From JARKQH01 sp964631605 (GTDB lineage: Bacteria; Verrucomicrobiota; Verrucomicrobiia; Limisphaerales; UBA8199), in the NCBI GenBank assembly GCA_964631605.1, contig CAZVYG010000002.1, positions 1-64,000 of the forward strand: a stretch of DNA of 64,000 bases. The letters are read 5' to 3'. Of this stretch, positions 42,968 to 52,922 are shown piece by piece (within the stretch, counting starts at the first letter, position 1; each line of letters begins with the position of its first letter). The notes under the pieces were generated by a model. It was not told the DNA's origin. It made no database searches and saw only the letters and a list, made by a program, of their open reading frames with translations. The translations under genes were made by a program, and so were the position numbers.

Positions 42968-44173
42968 ATGCTTATGCGACGATACTTGGTTTTACTGAGC
43001 GTGGGACTTGCGTGTGGAGCATTTGGCGGGAGCGGGGTGGCGGCGGAAGCGGGAAATGAGCTTCCCGAACGGCGGATCACCGCCGCCCTGCAGTATCCGG
43101 GCATCACCTTGTCCCCGGAGGACAGTGTTAATGTGGACCTGCTGATCAAGAACCGCGGGCGCAGCGACGAAACGGTGCTGGTTGAGGTGTTGGAGGCGCC
43201 GAAGGATTGGGAGGTGCAGATCAAGCGGTACAGCACGGTGGTCAGCGGGGTGTTTGTGGCCTCCAAGGAGGACCAAACGCTGAATCTGACGGCGAAGCCC
43301 AAGGACAAGGACGTGAAGAAACTGCCGCCAGGGACGCACCGGTTTGTCATCAAGGCCAGGACCGCGGATGGCGCACTGGAGCAAACCTCAGGGATCACTG
43401 TTACAGTGGCCGGTGAACAGAAGGCGTCACAGAGGGTGACGATTGACACATCCTACCCGACGTTGCGGGGTCCATCAGGCGACAAGTTTCAGTTTTCGCT
43501 GGAGGTGCGAAACGAGACGGACCAGGACACGGTGTTCAATTTTCGGGCGACGGCGCCGCCGGGCTGGGAGACCTCCTTCAAGCCGGCCTACGAGAGCAAG
43601 CAAATCAGTTCGCTGCAGATTCAGGCCAACCAGACCAAGACCATTGAAATGGAGGTGACGCCCCCCTACAACGTGCAGGCGGGGGAATACGATTTCAAGG
43701 TCGAGGTGTATTCGCCGAAAGCCAAGGCCGAGAAAGAGCTGAAGGTGGTGCTCACGGGCACCTACGCCCTCAAGGCGGGCACGCCCAACGGCCTGCTGTC
43801 GGTGGTGGCAGAACGCGGGCAGAAGGCGAACGTGACACTGTTGGTCCAGAACAAGGGCTCGGCGGCCCAGCGGGAAGTCAAGTTCTCCGCGTTCAAACCC
43901 GAGAACTGGAAGGTTGAATTCAAGCCGGAAAGGATAGAAAACCTCGAACCCGGCGCGATCAAGCAGGTGGAGATGACCCTGACACCAGGGGAACAGGCGT
44001 TGATTGGCGACTATTCGGTCAGCGTCCAGGTCGAGGGGGAAAAGGCCAACGAGGAGGTGGAGTTCCGGGTGACGATTCGGGCGGCGTCGCGTTGGGGATG
44101 GATTGGGGTGGGTTTGATCGTACTGGTGGTGGCGGGTTTGACGGTCATGTTCCGCCAGTTGGGACGGCGTTAA
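42968..44173 (+). CDS. Exported NEW3-domain protein, membrane-anchored
   Basis: About 401 residues from ATG at 42968: signal peptide (to about residue 28, GVAAEAG), then three or four consecutive Ig-like beta-sandwiches of the NEW3 type (VNVDLLIKNRGRSDE, FQFSLEVRNETDQD, ANVTLLVQNKGSAAQ). It ends in one C-terminal helix (WIGVGLIVLVVAGLTVMF) and a few basic residues. It would stand outside the cytoplasmic membrane, tethered at the C-terminus. It is followed by an ABC ATPase after 15 bases and an ABC-2 permease, a trio I recall from several phyla. A role as periplasmic partner of the exporter is inferred. Confidence 0.85.
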   Translation: MLMRRYLVLLSVGLACGAFGGSGVAAEAGNELPERRITAALQYPGITLSPEDSVNVDLLIKNRGRSDETVLVEVLEAPKDWEVQIKRYSTVVSGVFVASKEDQTLNLTAKPKDKDVKKLPPGTHRFVIKARTADGALEQTSGITVTVAGEQKASQRVTIDTSYPTLRGPSGDKFQFSLEVRNETDQDTVFNFRATAPPGWETSFKPAYESKQISSLQIQANQTKTIEMEVTPPYNVQAGEYDFKVEVYSPKAKAEKELKVVLTGTYALKAGTPNGLLSVVAERGQKANVTLLVQNKGSAAQREVKFSAFKPENWKVEFKPERIENLEPGAIKQVEMTLTPGEQALIGDYSVSVQVEGEKANEEVEFRVTIRAASRWGWIGVGLIVLVVAGLTVMFRQLGRR

Positions 44174-44188
44174 CGCACCCCGCGAGCC

Positions 44189-44944
44189 ATGGCTGCGGTC
44201 ATAAGAACCGAGGGACTGACCCGCAGTTACGGTCGGCAGACGGCGGTGGACGGGCTGAGTTTCGAGGTAAACGCCGGGGAGGTGTTTGGTTTTCTCGGCC
44301 CCAACGGGGCAGGCAAGACAACCACCATTCTGATGCTGCTGGGGCTGACAGAACCGACGGCTGGGCGCGCCGAGGTTCTGGGGCTCGATCCCGTGAAGCA
44401 GCCGCTGCAGGTCAAGCGGCAGGTGGGATATCTGCCCGAGAATGTCGGTTTTTATGATGATCTTACCGCTCGGGAGAACCTGCGCTACGTGGCGGCGCTG
44501 AATGACCTGCCCGAGGCCAGAAGCAAGCCTCTAATCGAGGAAGCGCTTGGAACAGTGGGTTTGGCGGAGGAAGGGGACAAGCTGGTCGGACAGTATTCGC
44601 GCGGCATGCGACAGCGGTTGGGCATTGCCGAGTTGTTGATCAAGGAGCCCAGGCTGGTGATTCTGGATGAACCGGCGCTGGGTCTGGACCCTGACGGCAT
44701 GAACCGAATGCTGGACCTGGTGGCATCGCTGAACCGGGAGAAGGGCATCACCGTGCTGATGTGCACCCATTTGTTGCACCACGTCGAGCGGCTGTGCGGG
44801 CGGGTGGGCATCATGAGCAAGGGCCGTCTGGCGGCTTTGGGCAGCATCAGTGAGCTGGCCCGCCAGCAGGCCGGAAAGACCGGGGGGCCGGCCAGTCTCG
44901 AAGAAATATACCTGCGTTACTGCCAGGAGGAGAAGCCATGCTGA
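44189..44944 (+). CDS. ABC transporter ATP-binding protein
   Basis: 251 residues. Walker A GPNGAGKTT (37-45), Q-loop VGYLPENVGFYDDL, signature YSRGMRQRLGIAE (about 136-148), Walker B LVILDEP followed by ALGLDPDG, and the H-loop His in MCTHLLHHVE. It belongs to the type that drives ABC-2 exporters. It overlaps the permease gene by seven bases, so they are coupled. The exported substrate is unknown. Confidence 0.95.
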   Translation: MAAVIRTEGLTRSYGRQTAVDGLSFEVNAGEVFGFLGPNGAGKTTTILMLLGLTEPTAGRAEVLGLDPVKQPLQVKRQVGYLPENVGFYDDLTARENLRYVAALNDLPEARSKPLIEEALGTVGLAEEGDKLVGQYSRGMRQRLGIAELLIKEPRLVILDEPALGLDPDGMNRMLDLVASLNREKGITVLMCTHLLHHVERLCGRVGIMSKGRLAALGSISELARQQAGKTGGPASLEEIYLRYCQEEKPC

Positions 44945-45885
44945 GAATCTGCCGCAAGGAACTGGCTGATCATTTTAGCTCGACCCGATTTGTGATTCTT
45001 TTCGGGCTGATTTTCATGGTGGCGCTGGTCACCACCTACATGACTGCGTCCAACCTGCGCGAGACGCTGGAAGGGATGCCCAAGCCCTCGCACGTGTTTC
45101 TGCTGCTCTTCACGGTGCCGGGGAAGTTTTTCTCCCTGGTCCAGTTCATCGCCTTTTTTGGGCCGCTGATCGGGATTATCACCGGTTTTGACGCGATCAA
45201 TCGCGAGCGCAACAACCGGACGCTCACGAAGCTGGTCTCGCAGCCGATCTATCGGGATGCGATCATCAATGGCAAGTTTCTGGCCGGCGTCCTGACCATC
45301 ACGGTCATGCTGGTGAGCCTGGTGGTGTTGATTGCCGGTATGGGTTTGATCACGGTGGGACTGGTGCCCGGCTGGGAGGAGGTGGGCCGATTGGTGGTTT
45401 ATCTGGTGATCAGCATTGCCTACGTGTCGTTCTGGCTGGGTTTGGCCATTCTGTTCTCGATTCTGTTCCGCTCCCTGGCCACTTCGGCCCTGGCGGCCGT
45501 GGCCCTGTGGATTTTTTGTTCCTTTTTCATCGGCTTTGCAGCGGACTTGATCGCCGACGGGATCCAGCCGGTGAGGAACGCCCGAGATCCCGAGCAGGTG
45601 GTGGCAAATCAGCGCCTCTCCGACAGCGTGAGTCTGGCATCGCCGGTGGTCTTGTATTCGCAATCCACCTCGACCATCCTGGATCCGTTCCGGCGCAGCC
45701 GCAGCAACCTGGTGTTGCTCTCTCCGATGGAGCGGTTTTCCCTGGAGCGATTTCAGAATCCCCTGCCGCTGGATCAGTCGCTCTTTGTGGTTGGCCCGTA
45801 TCTGCTGCTGCTGGCCGGGCTGACGCTTTGTTGTTTCGCGCTCTCCTACCTGGTCTTTCTCCGGCAGGAAGTCCGGTCCTCCTGA
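44938..45885 (+). CDS. ABC-2 type transporter permease
   Basis: 315 residues, six membrane helices. The N-terminal KELADHFSSTRFVILFG and FDAINRERNNRTLTKLVSQPIYRDAI are the coupling region typical of ABC-2 permeases. A large loop follows helix 4 (residues about 205-275, rich in Ser/Arg). It forms an exporter with the preceding ATPase and probably interacts with the NEW3 protein. Confidence 0.92.
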   Translation: MLRICRKELADHFSSTRFVILFGLIFMVALVTTYMTASNLRETLEGMPKPSHVFLLLFTVPGKFFSLVQFIAFFGPLIGIITGFDAINRERNNRTLTKLVSQPIYRDAIINGKFLAGVLTITVMLVSLVVLIAGMGLITVGLVPGWEEVGRLVVYLVISIAYVSFWLGLAILFSILFRSLATSALAAVALWIFCSFFIGFAADLIADGIQPVRNARDPEQVVANQRLSDSVSLASPVVLYSQSTSTILDPFRRSRSNLVLLSPMERFSLERFQNPLPLDQSLFVVGPYLLLLAGLTLCCFALSYLVFLRQEVRSS

Positions 45886-45909
45886 GACCAGGAACTGACG
45901 GCTTGGGAA

Positions 45910-48780
45910 TTACGGCGGAGCGAGCGGGACGAGGGTGACCGGGCCGAGGAGGCCGGAATCGGTCAGGGGCCAATCGGAGGCGTCGAAGGGTTTGTATTGG
46001 AGGTTGACGAAATTGATGTCGTAAAAGTTCTTCCATTTGCTGCCGTGCCGGTCCAAGTCGCGAATCCGGTTGGCGGAAACGTTGGTCACCTCGACTTCGA
46101 GCAGGTTGTCTTTGGGTTTCAACGGGACGGTGACGCGGAAGGGGGCTGTGAACAACGTGCCGCAATCACGTCCGTTGAGCCGCACCCGAGCGCTCTGGCA
46201 AACCCGTCCGAGGTCGAGCCGCCAAAGGCCCTCCCAAGCTTGGGGCGCGTCAAAGCGCAGGGTGTAGCAAGCAGTGCCGGCAAACCGTTGGGCGTTGACA
46301 TCCTCCCTCGCAGTCCAAGAAGTTAGCTCCGCCTGTTCAAAGGCTTGCGGCAGCTCCGGGCCGCCTTGAATGAACCGCACCCGCCAGACGCCGGCGAGCG
46401 GAGTGGCAGACTTGGCCGCCTCGAGGTAAGGCCAATCCGGACCTTTAAGGCTGCGATTCGGGAGACAACGCAGGATGACAGACGCGCCTGGCTCGAGGTC
46501 CAGGTAAACTTCGGCTTGTTTGTGGCTGTTGCGGCGAAGTCTTCCGCGTCCGGTCTGGCCGCTCAGCGGGTCCATGAGGACCACCGACCCGCAGTCCCGC
46601 CCCAAGGCAACCCAGTCGTGCACGGCGTTGGTTTCGCTGCGGTTGGCGATGAAATAATGGCAGCCCCCCTGCACTGCGCGGCGAATGCACATCAACCCCG
46701 GCAGATCGAACATGCGCTCGCGAGGCACGCCCGCGCGCGGCAGTGCCGCCTCCAGCTCGCCGGTCATCAGCCGTCCTTTGCCAACCGTCGCTTCCCGGAC
46801 TTTGACGCCCGCCAGCTCGCGCCACCGGAGGCCGGCGGCGAGCCGCTGAAACCGTTCCCGGCGAAGGTCCAACGCGCCCCACCCGGGCACATCGCCGGGC
46901 ATTTGTTGCTCGAAGATGACCGTGGCTCCCGCCCGCGCCAATTCCAGCAGGCGTTCGAGGGTTTCAACCGGCAGCAGGCGGGTGGGCGGGAGAACCACGG
47001 CGCGGTAAGCGCCGCCCGGCACCTTGACGCTGCCGGTGCGAACCGTGGCGGAGGCGAGCTGGCGGTCCGATATGTAATCAAAGGCATAGCCGCGGTTCCA
47101 CAACCGATCGGCGGTGCTGCCAATCGGCTGCTCTTCAAACCAGTCGCGCGCATGGACCGTCAGGTTGCGGACCATGCCCGTGGGGTTATGCCAGAAGTCA
47201 TGAATGGGCCAGTAAACAAGCAGGTCGTTATCCGGCCGGCCGGACTGGAGAACAGCCTGGCAGCGGGCGGCATAACCGTTGAGGGCGGGGACGTCGCGCC
47301 AAATGGAATTGCGCGGGTTCATTTCGTAGGACGCGTAGAACAGCCATCCGGGCCACGGGGCGTCCTCGGGCGAGTAACAGGTCCCGTGATAGAAGACGTG
47401 GTTCACGCCCGACAGAAAAAGGTCGTCGAGCAGATATTTCATGTCGGCGAGGGTCTCGGTGAAATGTTCCTGGAGCCAGGTGCCGGTTTCGGCGCTGACC
47501 AAAGGCTTCCCCGTGACGTGTGCCGCCGCCGAGGCGAACTTCGAAATCAGCTTGTTGCGGTCCTTATAGAACATCTCCGTTTCGGGGATGTCGGCGGTGG
47601 CGTATAGGTCGAGCCAGTTGCCGGGCGAGCCGTGCGCCTCGTTGCGGGTGAGCAAGCGCTGATCGCGGCACCACCGGGCCCACAACGGCAGTGATTCTTC
47701 CACCATGACGTCTGAAACGGTTTCGCGATAATCGGTTTTCACGCGGGCGGCCCTCTCGTCCCTGGCGCCGCCGAACAAGGCGTCCAGCTCGGACTCGAGC
47801 CGGTAACCACGCCGCTTTTCGAAAGAGTGAAACAAGTCGGGGGCCCAATCCGAGCGGTATTCATAGGAGTCATGGTACATGGCGCGCGGCCAGGGACCGG
47901 GGTAACCGGCAAAGGCCTCGTCGAACCATCGTAGGTAATTACTCACCGCTGACGGATAGAACAGGTTGAGCATGTGGCCTTGGCCGCCCGGCCCGGCGCG
48001 TTTGACTTTCTGGCCGGAAGGCCGCTGGCTGACTGCGAAGACTTGCCAGGACCGGTTGTCCGCACTCCAATCCAGCGTGCCATCGGGCGCGATTCTGGCG
48101 GTTAATTCGACCGGCTGCCCCTCGCTTGGGACCGCCACCAGCGCCTGGGTGGTTCGAGGATCGAACTTGCGATCCAATCGTTGACCGGGAGCAAGTTCGA
48201 GCTTCTGCGCCACCACCAGCGCGTTGGCCTCGGTGTCGGTGACCCGCGGCCCGCCGAAGCACCAACCGCTGCCAGTGGTCATGTCCACGCCGAGGTTGCG
48301 TCGTTGGGCCTCGCGGACGGTGAAGCTGAGCATCTCCATCCATTTCGGGCTCAGGTATTCGATAAACCGGCCTTCGTAACCCTTGGCGCCGTAAATAGGG
48401 ACGATATGCACGCCGCCCATGCCGGCCTGTTGATAGCGCGTCAACTCGGCGGCGATATTGGTTGGGTCCACCGCGCTGGCCATCCACCACCAATAGGCCC
48501 AAGGTCTGGCCTCCCGCCCGATCGTCGGCCAGGCAAAGGGGTCGGCGGTGTCCCTGCCAACCGCCGTTGGCAGCAGGGCAAAGACCAGACTGCTGAATCC
48601 GACCAAAAGTGCCGCTCGCGAGCCGACCGCGAGCGGGAGATGAAAAGGAAAGACCCGTTTCCTCACGGGCCGACCCGGGCGGAAAGCCCTTCGGCACGGG
48701 CTGGGTTTAACGTCGGTGTTTTGGGCCGGCGAGGATGCGACCGCCATGGGCGTCGTTGCACGAGGCAAGGTCAGGTTCAT
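45910..48780 (-). CDS. Exported GH106-type alpha-L-rhamnosidase
   Basis: 956 residues from ATG at 48780 (an ATG about 36 bases further in is an alternative). A basic start and a hydrophobic helix (AALLVGFSSLVFALLPTAVG) form a signal peptide. The catalytic region includes ARPWAYWWWMASAVD, GMGGVHIVPIYG and MTTGSGWCFGGP, and AMYHDSYEYRSDW and VSAETGTWLQEHF contain the candidate catalytic acids. A C-terminal galactose-binding-like sandwich (RVRLNGRDCGTLF) follows. It should release L-rhamnose from plant or algal polysaccharides or flavonoid glycosides, feeding rhaT-rhaA-rhaB. It is convergent with the ABC permease. Confidence 0.9.
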   Translation of the reverse strand: MNLTLPRATTPMAVASSPAQNTDVKPSPCRRAFRPGRPVRKRVFPFHLPLAVGSRAALLVGFSSLVFALLPTAVGRDTADPFAWPTIGREARPWAYWWWMASAVDPTNIAAELTRYQQAGMGGVHIVPIYGAKGYEGRFIEYLSPKWMEMLSFTVREAQRRNLGVDMTTGSGWCFGGPRVTDTEANALVVAQKLELAPGQRLDRKFDPRTTQALVAVPSEGQPVELTARIAPDGTLDWSADNRSWQVFAVSQRPSGQKVKRAGPGGQGHMLNLFYPSAVSNYLRWFDEAFAGYPGPWPRAMYHDSYEYRSDWAPDLFHSFEKRRGYRLESELDALFGGARDERAARVKTDYRETVSDVMVEESLPLWARWCRDQRLLTRNEAHGSPGNWLDLYATADIPETEMFYKDRNKLISKFASAAAHVTGKPLVSAETGTWLQEHFTETLADMKYLLDDLFLSGVNHVFYHGTCYSPEDAPWPGWLFYASYEMNPRNSIWRDVPALNGYAARCQAVLQSGRPDNDLLVYWPIHDFWHNPTGMVRNLTVHARDWFEEQPIGSTADRLWNRGYAFDYISDRQLASATVRTGSVKVPGGAYRAVVLPPTRLLPVETLERLLELARAGATVIFEQQMPGDVPGWGALDLRRERFQRLAAGLRWRELAGVKVREATVGKGRLMTGELEAALPRAGVPRERMFDLPGLMCIRRAVQGGCHYFIANRSETNAVHDWVALGRDCGSVVLMDPLSGQTGRGRLRRNSHKQAEVYLDLEPGASVILRCLPNRSLKGPDWPYLEAAKSATPLAGVWRVRFIQGGPELPQAFEQAELTSWTAREDVNAQRFAGTACYTLRFDAPQAWEGLWRLDLGRVCQSARVRLNGRDCGTLFTAPFRVTVPLKPKDNLLEVEVTNVSANRIRDLDRHGSKWKNFYDINFVNLQYKPFDASDWPLTDSGLLGPVTLVPLAPP

Positions 48781-48827
48781 AAGAGATGCAGCGTCGGACG
48801 ATCTCCCCCCAACAGCGAGTGTTCCTG

Positions 48828-49898
48828 TTAAATGCGAACCTTGAACATCTCGCCCTGCTTGAGCGAAAGGGCGAAGGCCGCGAGGAGTTCCGGAATGCGC
48901 TCGAGGTCTTTGAGGCTGATGACTTCGACCGGGGAGTGCATGTAGCGGTTGGGGAGGCTGATCAGGGCGCTGGCAATGCCGCCCCGCGTCCAGAAAATCG
49001 CATCGGTATCGGTGCCGCTGGTGGACGACATCGCCTCGTGCTGCAAGGGTATCTTCTTGGCCCGGGCGACCTGTTCGAGCCGGGCCACCACTTCGGGGTG
49101 GTTGCAGCCGCCATGGGTGAGCGTGGGGCCCGCCCCCACCCGGACATCGCCGTGCTGCGGCTTGTTGACGGTGGGGTAATCCGTCGCGTGCGTCACGTCC
49201 ACGACCAGCGCAACGTCCGGCTTCAAGGAGTAGGCGATCTGCCGGGCGCCCAGCAGGCCGACTTCCTCCTGGACGTTGGACACGGCGCAAATCTCAGCGT
49301 GCAGTTTCGCCCCCGATTCCTTGAGCAGTCGGAGAGCCTCGGCCACGGCAAAGGTCCCGATCCGGTTGTCGAAGGCCCGGGCCACGGCAAGGTCGTTTCG
49401 GAGCAGGTCAAATTCGTCAGTGAGGGTAATCGGGTCGCCGATTTGGACGAGCTTCTGGGCCTCCTTCCTGCTCGCGACTCCAATGTCAATGAACAGATCA
49501 TGTATCTTGGGCGGCTTGGGATCCTTCTCCTCTTTCATGAGGTGGGGAGCAACGTTTCCAACCACCCCTTTGACGGGGCCGTTGCGGGAGTGGATCACCA
49601 CCCGCTGGGCTTTGGTGATGGCGGCGTCCACGCCTCCCATTTTTCGGACATGGATAAAGCCCTCATCGGTGATGTAATTGACCGCCATCGCAATTTCGTC
49701 CGCATGACCCGCCACCATTAGCCGAGGCGAGCCGCCCTTGTTGAGTACCGCCACACAGTTGCCGTAGGCGTCGGAGAAAGTTTCTTCAGCAAAGGCTTTA
49801 ACGTAGTCGAGCCACACGCGCTGGCCACGGGCCTCATGGCCGACCGGGCTGGGGGTGTTGACCAGCGTTTTGAGGAACTGCAGGGATGCGTCGCGCAT
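48828..49898 (-). CDS. M42 family metallo-aminopeptidase
   Basis: 356 residues from ATG at 49898 (MRDASLQFLKTL), which fits the family. It has the dinuclear-metal site: AGHADEIA (His and Asp region), DNRIGTFAV, the catalytic Glu in VSNVQEEVGLLG, DVTHATDYP, and the C-terminal SSTSGTDTDAIFW and NRYMHSPVE. Members form large tetrahedral cytosolic complexes that trim peptides, or are glutamyl/endoglucanase-like aminopeptidases; the exact specificity is open. The extra 24 residues of open frame upstream are unlikely to be translated. Confidence 0.92.
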   Translation of the reverse strand: MRDASLQFLKTLVNTPSPVGHEARGQRVWLDYVKAFAEETFSDAYGNCVAVLNKGGSPRLMVAGHADEIAMAVNYITDEGFIHVRKMGGVDAAITKAQRVVIHSRNGPVKGVVGNVAPHLMKEEKDPKPPKIHDLFIDIGVASRKEAQKLVQIGDPITLTDEFDLLRNDLAVARAFDNRIGTFAVAEALRLLKESGAKLHAEICAVSNVQEEVGLLGARQIAYSLKPDVALVVDVTHATDYPTVNKPQHGDVRVGAGPTLTHGGCNHPEVVARLEQVARAKKIPLQHEAMSSTSGTDTDAIFWTRGGIASALISLPNRYMHSPVEVISLKDLERIPELLAAFALSLKQGEMFKVRI

Positions 49899-50006
49899 GG
49901 CGTAATTAAAAAGACCGCCTTTAAAAGCGCAAACACATTCGAGCCCGGCCTGGGGGGAGACGGTTGGCAAAGGGCCGCCCTCCTTCTCTGCTGGGTTGAG
50001 CGGGAG

Positions 50007-50618
50007 CTATCGAGCGCAATAAAAAAGCTTCGCGGGCACGATATGGAGCCTTTCGACACCGCGCGAGACATGGCCAAAGACGGCCTCCAGGTAGGGGAGG
50101 ACCGAATCGGACAGTTGATAAACCAGAAACCGACCATTGGGCCGCAGCACCGAATGCGTTTTCCGGACAATGGTGTCGCGGAGAGGGTGAGGCAGGGTTT
50201 TGAACGGGATACCGGAAATGACACAGTCCGCCTGCGCAAATCCAAGGCCGCTGAGCACCGCGTCAATCCGGGCCGCCGATTCGCGGACAAGGTGCAGCCG
50301 GGGGTCTTGGATCGCTCCATTGAGGTAATCCACAAATTCGGCATTGATCTCGAGCGCGACCAGGTGGGCGTCCGGGCGCATGTGCTCCAGCAGGGGCTTG
50401 GTGAACTGGCCGGTGCCCGGGCCGTATTCTACGATCACGCGGGCCCGATCCCAATCCACCTGGCGAAGCACCTCGTTGACCAGCCGGGGAGAACTGGGCA
50501 GCAACCATCCCACCTTGGCGGGATGTTTCAGAAAATTCCTAAAGAAGAGGAGGTTGGCCGGGGTGAGCAGCCTCCCGTTCCGGGCACAATGACTTGGTTG
50601 TCGTAGCAACTCGCCCAT
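50007..50618 (-). CDS. Phospholipid N-methyltransferase-like SAM enzyme
   Basis: 203 residues from ATG at 50618. It starts with a membrane-associating FFRNFLKHPAKVGWLLPSS, then the Rossmann SAM motif IVEYGPGTGQF, the acidic LVALEINAEF, and motif IV SGIPFKTLPH. This pattern matches PmtA-like phosphatidylethanolamine methyltransferases and related rRNA-adenine-methyltransferase-like enzymes; the former is favoured by the N-terminus and the neighbouring lipid genes. The cluster may adjust membrane headgroups. Confidence 0.82.
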   Translation of the reverse strand: MGELLRQPSHCARNGRLLTPANLLFFRNFLKHPAKVGWLLPSSPRLVNEVLRQVDWDRARVIVEYGPGTGQFTKPLLEHMRPDAHLVALEINAEFVDYLNGAIQDPRLHLVRESAARIDAVLSGLGFAQADCVISGIPFKTLPHPLRDTIVRKTHSVLRPNGRFLVYQLSDSVLPYLEAVFGHVSRGVERLHIVPAKLFYCAR

Positions 50619-50873
50619 GACGACAGGAATATGACCACTGCGTCCCGCGCCGCGCCGCCTTGTGCCGACCTGTCCCTCGAGCACCAGCGCGCGATAAGGC
50701 GCCCCCGCCTGGGGTGTCCACCCTCTTATGTTAACACGCGGGCGGCACTTTTTCCACCAGCGCGCGAACACGTGTCCTCGGCACGTCTGGACCTCGAGGG
50801 CGCAGGGATGCCAAGGAATGTTGCGTCACGTCCGAGGCGCCCCCGCACACGGCTTGGGCGAAGAGGATTGGCG

Positions 50874-51755
50874 TCAGCGGTGGCAGGTCGCGTAACCGCG
50901 GAAAAACCCGATGCACTGCGCGACTTCCGGCACGTTGTTTTCCCAGTTGGTTTCGTACTCGATGGCGATATTGCCGCGGAAACCCTGCGCTCTGAGTTCG
51001 TCCAGAATCGCCGCAATGTTAAGGACGCCGGCCCCAAAAACCATATCGGTGCGCGCCTGGCCAATCTCGGGCCGCTCCTTGAGATGGACGCTGATGATCC
51101 GGCCGCGGAGAATCCGCAGAGCTTCCAGCGGGTTCACATTCGAGCTGGCCCAATGGCCGGTGTCCGCGCTCGCGCCGATCCGCAGGTCGCGGTCCTTCAC
51201 GACCGACAGAACGTAATTGGGGTCCCAAACCTTGTAGTCCGCGTTGTTCGGCCGGCGGGGGTGCTCGTGGATACCCACCCGGATGTCGTATTCCTTCACG
51301 AGCTTCTCCAGGATATCCAGGTCCCCAACCGCTTCGGTGGTAATGGCATAAAGCCCCAATTTCCGGCCCAGCTCGAAGACCTTGCGCCATTCGGCCTCGC
51401 CGCTGACGCCCACCACGCCGTAGTTGACAGCCACCACCCGGTGCTGGGCCAGCTTGTCTTTGACCTTCTGAATCACTTCGTCCGATGCGTTGTGGTCAAA
51501 CTTGATGTCCGGCTCGGCCGGGCTCAGTTTCTGGCCCGGGTACAGCTCAATCACGCGGGCGCCAGCCTGGGCGGTCTTTTCGATGGCTTCGAACACGCTG
51601 AAGCGGTTGAAGGTCCAGGCCTGGCTGCCGACGGCAAAACCGCCGATGCGCACGTCTTCGGGGATGGGCGCGGCGACGGTCTTGAGCGGGGACGCAAAAG
51701 CCATGGCGACAAGGGCCAGGGACAAACCTGTGGAAGAAACACCGATACGGTTCAT
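50874..51755 (-). CDS. Exported sugar phosphate isomerase/epimerase-like protein (TIM barrel)
   Basis: 293 residues with a signal peptide (to about residue 29, KTVAAP). A xylose-isomerase-like TIM barrel follows: GSQAWTFN, ARVIELYPGQ, the metal-region VGIHEHPRRP (about 182-191), GASADTGHWASS and NIAIEYETNWE. Such exported single-domain barrels are abundant in Planctomycetota and Verrucomicrobiota; their substrates are mostly unproven. It stands alone on the minus strand. Confidence 0.85.
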   Translation of the reverse strand: MNRIGVSSTGLSLALVAMAFASPLKTVAAPIPEDVRIGGFAVGSQAWTFNRFSVFEAIEKTAQAGARVIELYPGQKLSPAEPDIKFDHNASDEVIQKVKDKLAQHRVVAVNYGVVGVSGEAEWRKVFELGRKLGLYAITTEAVGDLDILEKLVKEYDIRVGIHEHPRRPNNADYKVWDPNYVLSVVKDRDLRIGASADTGHWASSNVNPLEALRILRGRIISVHLKERPEIGQARTDMVFGAGVLNIAAILDELRAQGFRGNIAIEYETNWENNVPEVAQCIGFFRGYATCHR

Positions 51756-51845
51756 GGAAGCTCCTCTGTTGTGTGATTGATTCGTTTCATTTCAGCGCCA
51801 TCATTCAAAACAACCCGCGCCCGGTTGTAAAACCCGAAATAACCA

Positions 51846-52736
51846 TTAGGGAACCAGAACCCGCAATGGGGACGGCTCGAAACCAAACCGGGCGGGGAGA
51901 TGGCCGGCCAGGTCCCCGTCCAGCTCGAACGGCGCGGGCGCAGGGCTCGACAGGGTCAGCGAATCGGCCTGGAAGCGGGTCGCGACTGCCTTCGGAAGAC
52001 GCCCCGCCGCCAGCAAGGCCGGGCCGCACCAGGCCAAGGTAAGCCAATTAACCTTGGGAAACACGCAGACCTCAAGCCGGCCGTCGCGCAGGTCCGCGTT
52101 CGGGAAGACCCGATAGCGCCCCCCGTACAGTCGGCCATTGCCGATTAAGACCAATGCGCCGGTAACGTTTCGGGTGCCAGAGGTGGCCGTAATGCGCGCC
52201 GGCGCCCCGGCCAAAGCCTGCAATCCAGCAACCACATACGCCAGGGGGCCAATCCATTTTTTCAGCCGCCACCGCACCAATTCGATGGCGCGAGCATCGA
52301 GTCCGGCTCCGGCCAGTTGAACAAACCGCCGACACGCGGCACTCCCGGCCTGTTCGAATTCGACGCGCGGGAGGTCAATCGAGGTTGTGCGGGCCTGCTG
52401 AATCACCTTCCAGGCGAGGCCACAACCCTGAGGAATCCCCAACTCGCGGGCGAAAACGTTGACGGTGCCCAGCGGCAGGACCCCCAGCCGGGCCCGCTCC
52501 AAACCTTCGGGGCAATCTGCAATCCCGTTGACCACCTCGTTTATGGTCCCGTCTCCGCCGGCGGCCACAACCACCTCGTAACCCTCGCGCACCGCTTCCG
52601 CCGCCAGCGGCCGGGCGTCTCCGGGTCCGCGCGTCAATTTCAACACGCTCTGCCGCGCCAGCTCGTCCAAGTACTGGCGGAACCGCCGCGCCTTGTTGCC
52701 TTTGGCGGTGGGATTAAAAATCACGCACGTGCGCAC
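51846..52736 (-). CDS. YegS/DagK-family lipid kinase
   Basis: 296 residues from a GTG at 52736 chosen because AAGGGG stands about five bases before it and the protein then begins VRTCVIFNPTAKG as the family does; a TTG at 52766 would add ten. AAGGDGTINEVVNGI (about 58-72) is the ATP-binding motif, PLGTVNVFARELG the second, and FELDGDLAG the C-terminal metal/ATP region. It phosphorylates diacylglycerol or a related lipid. The neighbouring phosphatidyltransferase and methyltransferase support a lipid role. Confidence 0.9.
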   Translation of the reverse strand: MRTCVIFNPTAKGNKARRFRQYLDELARQSVLKLTRGPGDARPLAAEAVREGYEVVVAAGGDGTINEVVNGIADCPEGLERARLGVLPLGTVNVFARELGIPQGCGLAWKVIQQARTTSIDLPRVEFEQAGSAACRRFVQLAGAGLDARAIELVRWRLKKWIGPLAYVVAGLQALAGAPARITATSGTRNVTGALVLIGNGRLYGGRYRVFPNADLRDGRLEVCVFPKVNWLTLAWCGPALLAAGRLPKAVATRFQADSLTLSSPAPAPFELDGDLAGHLPARFGFEPSPLRVLVP

Positions 52737-52922
52737 CGGCCCCTTTTTGCCCGAGGAAAATGACAAGTCGAGCAGAAAGGGAACCTAGCCGGCGGCCCAT
52801 TCGCCAAGCTGGCAACCGGCGGCAGTCGTCGGCGTGCCGGCGCGGGGACTGCCGCCACAGGGGTGCCACGGCAGGGGGTTGACGAGCGCCGATTCGCAGG
52901 CAACACTCACTGACAATCCGCG

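Noticed and set aside
48786..49721. 311-codon plus-strand frame
   Set aside because: Antisense to the M42 peptidase with its metal-binding motifs.
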